Positions 7,322-14,781 of a stretch of 17,056 nt of DNA are shown here, piece after piece (within the stretch, counting starts at the first letter, position 1; every line of letters begins with the position of its first letter). The position numbers and the translations under genes were made by a program. The DNA lies in contig JBBQWT010000040.1 of NCBI GenBank assembly GCA_038210375.1, positions 1-17,056 on the forward strand, written 5' to 3'. The notes under the pieces are model-generated. The model was not told the origin of the DNA, ran no database searches, and was given only the letters and a program-made list of their open reading frames with translations. This DNA is from JBBQWT01 sp038210375. Its GTDB lineage: Bacteria > Acidobacteriota > Terriglobia > Terriglobales > Acidobacteriaceae.

Positions 7322-8164
7322 TTGGGAGCTCACGTTCATCCGGGACCGCCGGCGCAGGGGCCTCAGCCTCTCCCCGGGGTACAAAACATTATTGCGGTCG
7401 GTTCAGGCAAAGGCGGGGTGGGCAAAACCACGGTCGCCGTGAACCTGGCGGTGGCATTGGCCAAACTGGGCCAGCGCGTAGGCTTGCTCGACGCCGATAT
7501 ATACGGGCCCAACGTGCCGTTGATGATGGGCCTCAGCGCTCAGCCGGCGGTATTGCCCGACAACAGCATCGAGCCCCTGGAAAATTTCGGAGTTCGGGTC
7601 ATCTCCGTGGGTTCACTCAATCCCGGCGACAAACCGCTGGTGTGGCGCGGGCCGATGCTGCATTCCATCATCAAGCAGTTTTTGCAGCAGGTGAAATGGG
7701 GAGAGCTCGATTACCTGATCGTTGATCTGCCGCCCGGCACCGGCGACGTGGTGATCTCGCTCATCCAGACCGTGCCTCTGACCGGTGCGCTGGTGGTGTC
7801 AACCCCTTCCGACGTCAGCTTGCAGGATGCGCGCAAGGCCATCGAAATGTTTCGCCAGGTACGGGTTCAGATACTGGGCCTGGTGGAAAACATGAGCAAC
7901 TTTGTCTGTCCCCACTGCGCCCATGAGATCGACATCTTCTCCAAGGGCGGGGTGGAACGCACCGCGCAGCAGTTTGGCGTGCCCTTCCTGGGGACGGTGG
8001 AGCTGAGCGCTTCGATCCGCAAGGGCGGGGATTCAGGAGCCCCGACGGTATTGCAGGGTGAACAGTTTGCCCAGAGTAAATCGTTCTTCGAGATTGCCCG
8101 GAAAACCATGTCGGGGGCCTCGCAACAGGGCGCCGGGGCGGGGAGCGTGATCAAAATCTCCTAG
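7322..8164 (+). CDS. mrp: Mrp/NBP35-family Fe-S cluster carrier ATPase
   Basis: This 280-residue P-loop NTPase (ApbC/Mrp) is thought to bind and transfer [4Fe-4S] clusters to apoproteins in the cytosol. The deviant Walker A GSGKGGVGKTT is at residues 27-37, DADIYGPNVP at 57-66, DLPPGTGD at 135-142, and the cluster-binding CPHC pair (Cys196, Cys199) at the dimer interface. The N-terminal DUF59/MIP18-like domain found in many Mrp proteins is absent. I chose TTG 7322 because GAAAGGA (7306-7312) sits 9 bases upstream. A longer version from TTG 7280 is in frame but has only a poor ribosome binding site. The next gene, hrcA, has its own promoter. Client proteins are not shown, though the Mo/Fe-S enzyme upstream is one possible type. 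Confidence 0.9.
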   Translation: MGAHVHPGPPAQGPQPLPGVQNIIAVGSGKGGVGKTTVAVNLAVALAKLGQRVGLLDADIYGPNVPLMMGLSAQPAVLPDNSIEPLENFGVRVISVGSLNPGDKPLVWRGPMLHSIIKQFLQQVKWGELDYLIVDLPPGTGDVVISLIQTVPLTGALVVSTPSDVSLQDARKAIEMFRQVRVQILGLVENMSNFVCPHCAHEIDIFSKGGVERTAQQFGVPFLGTVELSASIRKGGDSGAPTVLQGEQFAQSKSFFEIARKTMSGASQQGAGAGSVIKIS

Positions 8165-8186
8165 TGCCATCCCGAGAAGTCACATA

Positions 8187-8213
8187 TTGGCACTCATGGC
8201 CAGTGAGTGCTAA
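8187..8213 (+). promoter_or_regulatory. CIRCE operator (HrcA binding site)
   Basis: Left arm TTGGCACTC (8187-8195), nine-base spacer, right arm GAGTGCTAA (8205-8213). The right arm is exact and the left differs from the consensus TTAGCACTC at one base. CIRCE is the operator bound by the heat-shock repressor HrcA, whose gene begins 88 bases further on, so autoregulation is very likely. The operator lies just upstream of the -35 box rather than over the transcription start. Confidence 0.93.
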
Positions 8214-8216
8214 AGA

Positions 8217-8245
8217 TTGACAGGGCCACGCTCCGATTTTATAAT
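8217..8245 (+). promoter_or_regulatory. Consensus vegetative promoter for hrcA-grpE-dnaJ
   Basis: TTGACA (8217-8222) and TATAAT (8240-8245) are both exact and separated by 17 bases, the ideal sigma-70/RpoD-type spacing. Transcription should begin near 8252, giving a leader of about 50 bases. The CIRCE element ends three bases before the -35 box, so bound HrcA would plausibly hinder polymerase. Confidence 0.88.
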
Positions 8246-8301
8246 TGGGCTAGGGATTGTCATCGGATTTGGTGCATAACTTATTGTTTTGATTGGGCTT
8301 A

Positions 8302-9363
8302 ATGGTTCCTTTAGCGCCAAAAGGGTTAAGAGAGCGCGAAATCTTAACTGCGATTATTGATACCTATATTGCTACCGGAGAGCCGGTGGGCTCGCGCACC
8401 CTTTCGCGAACTAATAAGAACGGTCTGAGCCCGGCGACCATTCGCAATGTAATGTCGGACTTGGCGGATTCGGGGTTTCTGGACCAGCCGCATACATCCG
8501 CTGGACGCATTCCTACCGCCGAAGCCTATCGTTATTATGTCGCGCAGATCACGGGGACGGCACGGCTCTCCCCGGCCGATGAAGAAATGATCTCCAGCTC
8601 GTTCCAGGGTGTGGGCGATGTGGATGAATTTCTGGAGCGCACCTCGCACGTGCTTTCACTGGTTTCGAGCGGCGTTGGCGTGGCGGTGGCCATCGGCGGC
8701 AGCAAGACCACCTTGGACCATGTATATTTTTCGCGGCTATCGGTGCAGAAGGTACTGGCAGTGGTGGTGACCGGAGCGGGCGTGGTGCGCGACCGGGTAC
8801 TGCGTCTGCCTCGGGATTTCAGCCAGGACGAGCTGGACACGGCGGCGCGCTTCATCAACGAAAATTTTCGCGGCTGGGCGATGGACGAACTAAAGAGCGA
8901 GATCGCCCGCCGCATCGACCAGGAGCGCAGCGAATTCGACTTTCTGATGGAATCGATCGCGCAACTGTACCGCGGAGGCGCGCTGGCGGCCGACGAGCCG
9001 TCGCAGGCGGTTTTTGTCGAAGGCGTCGCCAACTTGGTGGCCAGCGAGCGCGGAGGTTCAGACCTCGACAAGGCCCGGCTGGGAGAGATGCTGCGCACTC
9101 TTGAAGAAAAGCAGCGGCTCATCGAACTGCTTTCCGCCTATCTCGATGCCCGGCAGGAAACGGTCAGGGTGGTCATTGGATTGGAAGACACTGTCCCTCA
9201 GATGCGCAATTTTGTGCTGATCGGGGTGCCGGCCCGGGTGGGCGGCGAAGTGATGGGATCGCTGGCGGTGATTGGTCCGACGCGCATGGATTATGAACAC
9301 ACCATTACCGCGGTCTCGTATATCGCGCGGTTGTTTGACCAGGTATTGAACGAGAACGCATGA
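8302..9363 (+). CDS. hrcA: Heat-inducible transcription repressor HrcA
   Basis: This 353-residue repressor binds CIRCE and turns off chaperone genes when GroEL keeps it folded. The N-terminal winged helix spans about residues 8-75, with SPATIRNVMSDL as the recognition region and PHTSAGRIPTAEAYRYYV (63-80) as the family signature. The remainder is the GAF-like and dimerisation region, with VGGEVMGSLAVIGPTRMDY near the C-terminus. ATG 8302 is preferred over the in-frame TTG 8293; neither has a good Shine-Dalgarno sequence, which would keep repressor levels low. The stop overlaps the start of grpE (ATGA), implying coupled translation. CIRCE and an exact promoter lie directly upstream. Confidence 0.95.
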   Translation: MVPLAPKGLREREILTAIIDTYIATGEPVGSRTLSRTNKNGLSPATIRNVMSDLADSGFLDQPHTSAGRIPTAEAYRYYVAQITGTARLSPADEEMISSSFQGVGDVDEFLERTSHVLSLVSSGVGVAVAIGGSKTTLDHVYFSRLSVQKVLAVVVTGAGVVRDRVLRLPRDFSQDELDTAARFINENFRGWAMDELKSEIARRIDQERSEFDFLMESIAQLYRGGALAADEPSQAVFVEGVANLVASERGGSDLDKARLGEMLRTLEEKQRLIELLSAYLDARQETVRVVIGLEDTVPQMRNFVLIGVPARVGGEVMGSLAVIGPTRMDYEHTITAVSYIARLFDQVLNENA

Positions 9364-10097
9364 AGATTCCCATACGAATGAAACGGCAGAATTCCAACCC
9401 GAAAAGCGGGCCCGACGAACCCCTCGCGGACAAGAATTCAGCTGGGCCCGGCGCGGAAAACCCGGCTGGGGATGCAGGTGAAGACTTCCTGCCCTCTGCG
9501 GACCAGAATACTGGCGGGGCCGGGCGAGAAAACGGCGACGCTTCGGGCGCGGCCATCACGGATGGCGGCGAAGTCATTCCCGAGACTGAAGCGGACCCGC
9601 GGCGGGTGCCCTCCGGCGCCGGCGTCGGCGCGGGCGCGGCGCCCACCGAGGCGGTGCGCAAGGCGGTTGCCGAGCGCGACCAGTTATTGGACCGGCTGGC
9701 GAGGCTGCAAGCGGAATTTGATAACTATCGCAAGCGCAGCCAGCGCGAGCAGGCTGAGTTCAAGCAATATGCTTCCACCGAAGTGGTGCGGGCGCTGCTT
9801 CCGGTGATCGACAATTTCGAGCTGGCGCTGAAGACCCAGGCAAAAGAAGGCGACTTCCGCACCGGCATCGAGCTCATCCGCAAGCAGCTTTACGACGTGC
9901 TGGCCAAACTGGGGCTGGAGGCCATTCCGGCCAAGGGCGAGATGTTCGATCCGCACGTTCACGAAGGTATTGAGATGGTGGAAACTGACGAGGCGCCGGA
10001 CAACACGGTGCTCGAAGAATTGCAGCCGGGATACCGGTTTAAAGACCGCATGCTGCGCCCCGCCATGGTGCGGGTGGCGCGCAATGGCGGGCATTAG
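9360..10097 (+). CDS. grpE: Nucleotide exchange factor GrpE
   Basis: GrpE releases ADP from DnaK and so drives the folding cycle. The protein is 245 residues, longer than the usual 180-200. Residues 1 to about 95 are a Gly/Ala/Glu/Pro-rich, probably disordered tail, followed by a long helix (about 97-140) with AEFDNYRKR. The core contains LLPVIDNFELAL (147-158), GEMFDPHVHEG (193-203) and the beta-wing end GYRFKDRMLRPAMVRVA (224-240). ATG 9360 overlaps the hrcA stop; Met7 is a possible alternative start. dnaJ follows 94 bases later. The dnaK partner is not in this cluster. Confidence 0.95.
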   Translation: MKIPIRMKRQNSNPKSGPDEPLADKNSAGPGAENPAGDAGEDFLPSADQNTGGAGRENGDASGAAITDGGEVIPETEADPRRVPSGAGVGAGAAPTEAVRKAVAERDQLLDRLARLQAEFDNYRKRSQREQAEFKQYASTEVVRALLPVIDNFELALKTQAKEGDFRTGIELIRKQLYDVLAKLGLEAIPAKGEMFDPHVHEGIEMVETDEAPDNTVLEELQPGYRFKDRMLRPAMVRVARNGGH

Positions 10098-10191
10098 AAA
10101 TTCCGCGGGATGAATATCCGCATCAGTTGTGAAGCCCGGGGGCGTCAGGCCGCCGCAAAAACAGTGGAAGCGCAGCACATCAGGAGAAAAC

Positions 10192-11304
10192 TTGCCGGCC
10201 AACGCTAAAAGAGATTACTACGAGGTGCTCGCCATCGAGCGCAACGCCAGCGGGCCGGAGATCAAGAGCGCGTATCGCAAGCTGGCGATGCAGCATCATC
10301 CCGACCGCAATCCCGGAGACGCCGAGGCGGAGGAAAAATTCAAGGAGGCCAGCGAGGCTTACTCAATTCTGGCCGACGCCGACAAGCGCTCGCGCTACGA
10401 CCGTTTCGGGCACGCGGGGGTGGCGGGCGGAGGCGCGGAATCGAGCGGCTTTGGCGGCTTCGACGACATTCTCGGCGACCTGTTCGGTTTCGGAGAAATG
10501 TTTGGCGGGGCCGGCAGGCGTACCCGCGCGCAACGTGGCGCCGATCTGCGCGAAGACCTTACCCTGGAATTTGCCGAGGCCGTGTTCGGCATGAAGATCG
10601 ATATCAAGGTGCGGCGCCGCGAGCCATGCGGCGACTGTAGCGGCAGCGGCGCGGCCCCGGGCAAGGCCCCGATCAAGTGCACCACCTGCGGCGGGCAGGG
10701 CCAGGTTCGCTACCAGCAGGGTTTCTTCAGCGTCAGCCGCACCTGCTCGACCTGCCAGGGCACAGGCATGGTGAATCCCGATCCCTGCAAGCGCTGCCGC
10801 GGCGATGGCCGCGTGGTCAGAGAGCGCACGGTGGCGGTGAATGTGCCGCCCGGCGTTGAAGACGGCACCCGAATCAAATATCCGCAACAGGGAGAAGCAG
10901 GCAAGCAGGGCGGTCCCGCGGGGGACCTGTACGTTGTCCTGCGAGTGAAAGAGCACGCATTTTTCGATCGCGAAGGCAAAGACCTGCGCTGCGTAATGCC
11001 CCTGTCGTTTCCCCAGGCGGCGCTGGGCGCCGACCTGCTGGTGCCGACCATGGAAGGCGACCACCGGCTGAAGATACCTGAGGGCACCGAAGACCGCTCG
11101 GTCTTCCGCATTCGCGGCAAGGGAGTACCGGCGCTGGAAGGCCACGGCAAAGGCGATCTCTACGTGGAAGTGCGCATCCCCACCCCACGGCACCTGAGCA
11201 AGCGCCAGCGCGACCTGCTGGAAGAGCTCAATTCCACGCTCAAAGTTGATAACAAGCCGCAGCCCCGGTCATTGCTGGGCAAGGTCAAAGACATCTTTGG
11301 CTGA
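10192..11304 (+). CDS. dnaJ: Chaperone protein DnaJ (type I)
   Basis: This 370-residue co-chaperone stimulates the DnaK ATPase and delivers substrates. The J domain is at residues about 7-73 with HPD at 36-38. The Gly/Phe-rich linker is at about 74-110. The zinc region has four CxxCxGxG repeats at Cys146/149, 163/166, 185/188 and 199/202. The C-terminal peptide-binding domains follow. The start is TTG 10192, fixed by AGGAG (10182-10186) five bases upstream and by PANAKRDYYEVL matching the family N-terminus. An in-frame GTG at 10129 would add 21 unlikely residues. It is co-transcribed with hrcA and grpE; an inverted repeat begins two bases after the stop. Confidence 0.96.
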   Translation: MPANAKRDYYEVLAIERNASGPEIKSAYRKLAMQHHPDRNPGDAEAEEKFKEASEAYSILADADKRSRYDRFGHAGVAGGGAESSGFGGFDDILGDLFGFGEMFGGAGRRTRAQRGADLREDLTLEFAEAVFGMKIDIKVRRREPCGDCSGSGAAPGKAPIKCTTCGGQGQVRYQQGFFSVSRTCSTCQGTGMVNPDPCKRCRGDGRVVRERTVAVNVPPGVEDGTRIKYPQQGEAGKQGGPAGDLYVVLRVKEHAFFDREGKDLRCVMPLSFPQAALGADLLVPTMEGDHRLKIPEGTEDRSVFRIRGKGVPALEGHGKGDLYVEVRIPTPRHLSKRQRDLLEELNSTLKVDNKPQPRSLLGKVKDIFG

Positions 11305-11305
11305 T

Positions 11306-11348
11306 GCGGCGGTGGTGACGATGTTACGATTAGAACACCACCAGCTGC
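11306..11348 (+). terminator. Hairpin after dnaJ, possible terminator or RNA-stability element
   Basis: GGTGGTG (11311-11317) pairs exactly with CACCACC (11336-11342). The stem extends by five more pairs, GCGGC (11306-11310) with GCTGC (11344-11348), across one bulged base. The loop is 18 bases. No T-run follows, so it is not a classical intrinsic terminator. It sits between the chaperone operon and the next gene and could equally mark a processing site. Confidence 0.45.
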
Positions 11349-11373
11349 GGGTTTGATCCGCGGCGAGGATAAG

Positions 11374-11682
11374 ATGCAAGCGTTGAGCAAGGCAAAATTT
11401 CGCGGCGGCCGTCTCCAGTCTACGATCTGGCTTCGGCTTCTATGCCTGGTTCTCATGGTCGGGCTGGTGGGGGCTGCGGTTCATACCCATCAGGACGGCC
11501 ACCTGGACTGCGAAAAGCATTGCCCCAGTTGCGCATCCTTTCATTCCACCCCGGTTTCGATTTCCGCTCATGTCGCCCCCACCTCTTTTTTCCTGGAACC
11601 AAAGACAGTTTCTGCCTCGTCGGTGCCGGCCTCGGTGCTGCTCTGCTACAGCCTCTCCATTCGACCTCCTCCCACGGCTTAG
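11374..11682 (+). CDS. Small membrane-anchored or exported His/Cys-rich protein
   Basis: I do not recognise a specific family; it resembles the loosely defined DUF2946-like small proteins often found near TonB-dependent receptors. It has 102 residues. A basic N-terminus is followed by one hydrophobic segment (about residues 17-34, WLRLLCLVLMVGLVGAA), then a His/Cys cluster HTHQDGHLDCEKHCPSC (about 37-53), with a further His shortly after. Five His and three Cys in about 22 residues suggest a metal site outside the cytoplasmic membrane. The C-terminal third is Ser/Pro/Val-rich. ATG 11374 has GAGG (11364-11367) six bases upstream; a TTG at 11353 is in frame but less likely. It is followed 109 bases later by the TonB-dependent receptor gene on the same strand. 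Confidence 0.62.
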   Translation: MQALSKAKFRGGRLQSTIWLRLLCLVLMVGLVGAAVHTHQDGHLDCEKHCPSCASFHSTPVSISAHVAPTSFFLEPKTVSASSVPASVLLCYSLSIRPPPTA

Positions 11683-11791
11683 TCCAGCCACTCGCTTACC
11701 TGTTTTATAAGAGTTTTGCTTGGGCCAAGTCATCAGAGCCTCGTATCCGGGCGCACCGCGTCCAGAAGCGAGCGCTCCAGGAGAGTTCGAT

Positions 11792-14422
11792 ATGAGTTTA
11801 TTCGCCGCAATTCCATCAACAGAACATGGTTCGCATTTTTCCAAATTTAAGCGCGCCCTGGTGGCCGCGTGCCTGCTTGCAGTGATCATGCTGCCGGCGG
11901 ACACGGCCTGGGGCCAATCACTGGGCAATGCCGGCACGATCAGAGGCTCGATCGCTGACCCGTCGGGCGCCATCGTGGCCGGAGCCAAGGTCACGGTCCG
12001 CAACCCAATCACCGGGTATTCCCAGGAAACCACCAGCGGGCCAGACGGCGCCTTTCAGCTTTCCAATCTTCCTCCCAACCCCTATCACCTGGAGATCAAG
12101 GTTGAGGGATTTGCGACGTTCAGCCAGGACGTGCCAATCCGCAGCGCGTTGCCGGTGCAGGTGAGCGCCAAGCTTGCAGTCGCAGGTTCTTCCACTACCG
12201 TGGAAGTGGAAGCGGCGGGCGCCGATTTGATCGAAGTCGATCCCAGCTCCCATACCGATGTGAACCGTAACCAGCTTGAGAAAATTCCCTCCGCCGACCC
12301 CGCCGGGGGGCTGAGCCAGGCCATCACCTACAGCACCGGTGGCGTGGCCGCGGATGCCAATGGCTTCTTTCATCCGCTGGGCGATCATGCCCAGGTGTCT
12401 TTCGTAATTGACGGTCAGCCCATCAGCGACCAGCAGAGCAAGGTTTTTTCCACCCAGCTTCCGGTGAGCGCGGTGCAGAGCATGGAGCTGGATACGGGAT
12501 CAAGCAACGCCGAATTTGGCGACAAGACCAGCCTGGTGGCCCAAATCACCACCCGCTCCGGGCTGGGCGCCAAGCACATCTTCGGGAACGTGGATTCGTC
12601 GTACGGATCATTCGGCACGGCGATCGGCAGCATCGGTTTCGGTTTCGGCAACGATGGAATGGGCAACTTTCTGGCGATTGACGGCAGCCGGAGCGGGCGT
12701 TTTCTCGATACTCCGGAGTTTCGCCCGCTGCACGATATTGGCAACAACCAGACGGTCTTCGATCGAGCGGATTTTCAACTTTCTCCCAACGACATCATCC
12801 ACTTGAATCTGTTTGCGGCGCGGAACTGGATACAGATTCCCAACAGCCTTGACCAAGTTGGCCAGGACCAAAGGCAAAAGGTCGTGACCTGGAGTGTGGC
12901 CCCGGGATACCAGCATACGTTCAACGCCAACACTCTTCTTACCATCAATCCTTACGTGCGCAAGGATCAGTTCGAGTATTTTCCCAGCGGGAATGTGTTT
13001 GCTGACACTCCGATTTCCAGCGGGCAGAACCGCCACCTGTTCAACTACGGCGTAAAGAGCGACATCTCCCATCAAATGCACCGGCAAACGCTGAAAGTCG
13101 GCATTGACCTGAAGCAGACCCGGTTGTTTGAGGAATTCCACTTTGGCATCACTGATCCGGGATTCAACGCAATCTGCGTGGACGCCGCCGGAAACCCGGC
13201 GGGGACGGCTGCCTTGACTAATCCGGCGGGGTGCGCCGCCCTGGGATTTACCGCCAACCCGGGACTGCTTCCCGGCCTGACGCCTTTCGACCTTGCGCGC
13301 GGGGGCTCGCAGTTCCAGTTCCGCAGCCGCCACAACATCAACCAGTATGCCATCTACGCGCAGGATTCCATCACCGCCGGGAACTTCGTCTTCAACGTCG
13401 GGCTGCGTGGCGACTTGTACCGCGGATTGGTCGCGGCCAGCGGCCTGGAGCCGCGGGCGGGCGTCGCCTACAACGTGAAGAAGACGGGCACGGTGTTGCG
13501 CGCCGCGTACTCCCGCACCTTCGAGACTCCGTTCAACGAGAACCTGTTGCTGTCGAACGGCACCGGATCCGGCGGGCTGGCGCAAAACGTCTTCGGCGCC
13601 AGCGGCGTATCTCCGCTTGAGCCGGGAAGGCGCAATCAATACAACGTGGGATTGCAGCAATCCATCAGCCGCTGGGCCATCGTGGACCTCGACTATTTCT
13701 GGAAATACACGCGCAACGCGTATGACTTCAGCACCTTGCTGAACAGCACCATCACATTCCCCATCGCGTGGAACAAGTCGAAGCTGGACGGCTTTACCGG
13801 GCGGGTCAGCAGCACGAACATAAAAGGATTTCAGGCCTACTGGACGTTCGGACACACCCGCGCGAGATATTTTCCGCCGGAATCGGGCGGGCTGATTTCG
13901 GTGCAACCGGCGGGCCCATTCCGCATCGATCACGATCAGGTGCTGCAATCCACGGTCAACCTGCGCTACCAGCGGCCGAAGAACGCCGAGTGGATCGACC
14001 TGAGCTGGCGTTATGACAGCGGCCTGGTGGTGAGCGGGGTGCCGGACGTGGCGGCCACGCTGAACCTGACCGCGGCGCAGCAGACCGCCATCGGATTTTC
14101 CTGCGACGGCAATGCGGCCACATTGACCAACGCGATCACGGCTTGCAATGGAGTGGGCAGATCAACCCTGTTGACCCTGCCGCAAACCGGAACTGAAAAC
14201 GACGATCACAATCCTGACCGGGTCAAACCGCGAAACATATTCGATGTGGGCGTTGGCACCGACAATCTGTTCCACAGCGAAGGCCGCAAGCGTTGGGTGG
14301 CGTCGGCGCAGATCGTAAACCTCGCCAACAAGGTGGCGGTGTACAACTTCCTCTCCACATTCAGCGGCACCCATTTTCTGCAGCCGAGGAGTGTGACCGG
14401 ACGCCTCGGGTTTACCTTCTAG
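11792..14422 (+). CDS. TonB-dependent outer-membrane receptor with carboxypeptidase-regulatory-like N-terminal domain
   Basis: This 876-residue outer-membrane transporter should import a ligand with energy from TonB-ExbBD. A signal peptide spans about residues 1-41 (KFKRALVAACLLAVIMLP, cleavage near AWG-Q). A CarboxypepD_reg-like beta-sandwich follows at about 49-135 (GTIRGSIADPSGAIVAGAKV, GAFQLSNLPPNPYHLEI). The plug is at about 150-258 (VSFVIDGQPISDQQS, SNAEFGDKTSLVAQITTRSG), and the rest is beta-barrel. It ends in Phe (TGRLGFTF), the usual BAM-recognised terminus. ATG 11792 with AGGAGAG (11779-11785) six bases away fixes the start. The ligand is unknown; such receptors serve sugars, peptides, siderophores or metals. 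The His/Cys-rich small gene upstream makes a metal worth considering. No TonB box could be picked out by eye. Confidence 0.9.
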   Translation: MSLFAAIPSTEHGSHFSKFKRALVAACLLAVIMLPADTAWGQSLGNAGTIRGSIADPSGAIVAGAKVTVRNPITGYSQETTSGPDGAFQLSNLPPNPYHLEIKVEGFATFSQDVPIRSALPVQVSAKLAVAGSSTTVEVEAAGADLIEVDPSSHTDVNRNQLEKIPSADPAGGLSQAITYSTGGVAADANGFFHPLGDHAQVSFVIDGQPISDQQSKVFSTQLPVSAVQSMELDTGSSNAEFGDKTSLVAQITTRSGLGAKHIFGNVDSSYGSFGTAIGSIGFGFGNDGMGNFLAIDGSRSGRFLDTPEFRPLHDIGNNQTVFDRADFQLSPNDIIHLNLFAARNWIQIPNSLDQVGQDQRQKVVTWSVAPGYQHTFNANTLLTINPYVRKDQFEYFPSGNVFADTPISSGQNRHLFNYGVKSDISHQMHRQTLKVGIDLKQTRLFEEFHFGITDPGFNAICVDAAGNPAGTAALTNPAGCAALGFTANPGLLPGLTPFDLARGGSQFQFRSRHNINQYAIYAQDSITAGNFVFNVGLRGDLYRGLVAASGLEPRAGVAYNVKKTGTVLRAAYSRTFETPFNENLLLSNGTGSGGLAQNVFGASGVSPLEPGRRNQYNVGLQQSISRWAIVDLDYFWKYTRNAYDFSTLLNSTITFPIAWNKSKLDGFTGRVSSTNIKGFQAYWTFGHTRARYFPPESGGLISVQPAGPFRIDHDQVLQSTVNLRYQRPKNAEWIDLSWRYDSGLVVSGVPDVAATLNLTAAQQTAIGFSCDGNAATLTNAITACNGVGRSTLLTLPQTGTENDDHNPDRVKPRNIFDVGVGTDNLFHSEGRKRWVASAQIVNLANKVAVYNFLSTFSGTHFLQPRSVTGRLGFTF

Positions 14423-14429
14423 TCCAGGG

Positions 14430-14478
14430 AGGTGTAGGTGGGGAGCTTCGCGGATGCGGAACTCCCCGCTCACCACCT
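14430..14478. terminator. Imperfect hairpin between convergent genes, possible bidirectional terminator
   Basis: The core stem GGGGAG (14440-14445) pairs with CTCCCC (14462-14467), and outer bases AGGTG (14430-14434) pair with CACCT (14474-14478), with mismatches between. It starts eight bases after the receptor stop and faces a minus-strand gene ending at 14526. There is no strong T-run, so termination is only plausible. Confidence 0.4.
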
Positions 14479-14525
14479 TTCAAGGCATGACGCTCAAGAA
14501 ATCAGGGTGACCCACAGCGCCGAGG

Positions 14526-14732
14526 TCATTCGCCCTTATCGCCGGAGGTCTTCACCTGCGGGGCGTTTTCCTGCGTATGTTTCCAGGCGTTGGTGGAATG
14601 CTCGTGCGCCTGGCGGGTAAGCTCGTGGGCTGTGAGATGATCTCCCTTGCCGTGGGCAGCGGCAGCTGCGCTGTGGGCGTCAGCAGCCAGGTTGTGAAGT
14701 TCCGCGGCGCGGTTGTGCGGGCTCTGGGGCAT
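14526..14732 (-). CDS. Small His/Ala-rich conserved hypothetical protein
   Basis: This 68-residue, soluble, probably helical protein has no signal peptide and an unknown function. It is rich in Ala and His (about ten His), with HNLAADAHSAAAAAHGKGDH and HELTRQAHEHSTNAWKH suggesting two amphipathic helices in which His recurs at near-helical spacing. Short proteins beginning MPQSPHxRAAELHxLAA recur in many soil bacteria as far as I recall, but without an assigned role. The ribosome binding site AGGAGAG lies just upstream of ATG 14732-14730, so it is a real gene. It follows the fic gene by 49 bases on the same strand and may be co-transcribed with it, although its base composition is more like the GC-rich neighbours. 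Confidence 0.7.
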   Translation of the reverse strand: MPQSPHNRAAELHNLAADAHSAAAAAHGKGDHLTAHELTRQAHEHSTNAWKHTQENAPQVKTSGDKGE

Positions 14733-14781
14733 GGTTTCTCTCCTGCGGGTTGGATGCGGTTTGGGAGGGATGTGGGTTGAG

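Noticed and set aside
11706..11711. TATAAG as a -10 for the TonB-dependent receptor
   Set aside because: No -35-like sequence lies 16-18 bases upstream, and it differs from consensus; too weak to list.
12608..13948. A 446-codon minus-strand open frame inside the TonB-dependent receptor
   Set aside because: Arg/Val/Ala-rich shadow frame without motifs; the plus strand is an intact receptor.
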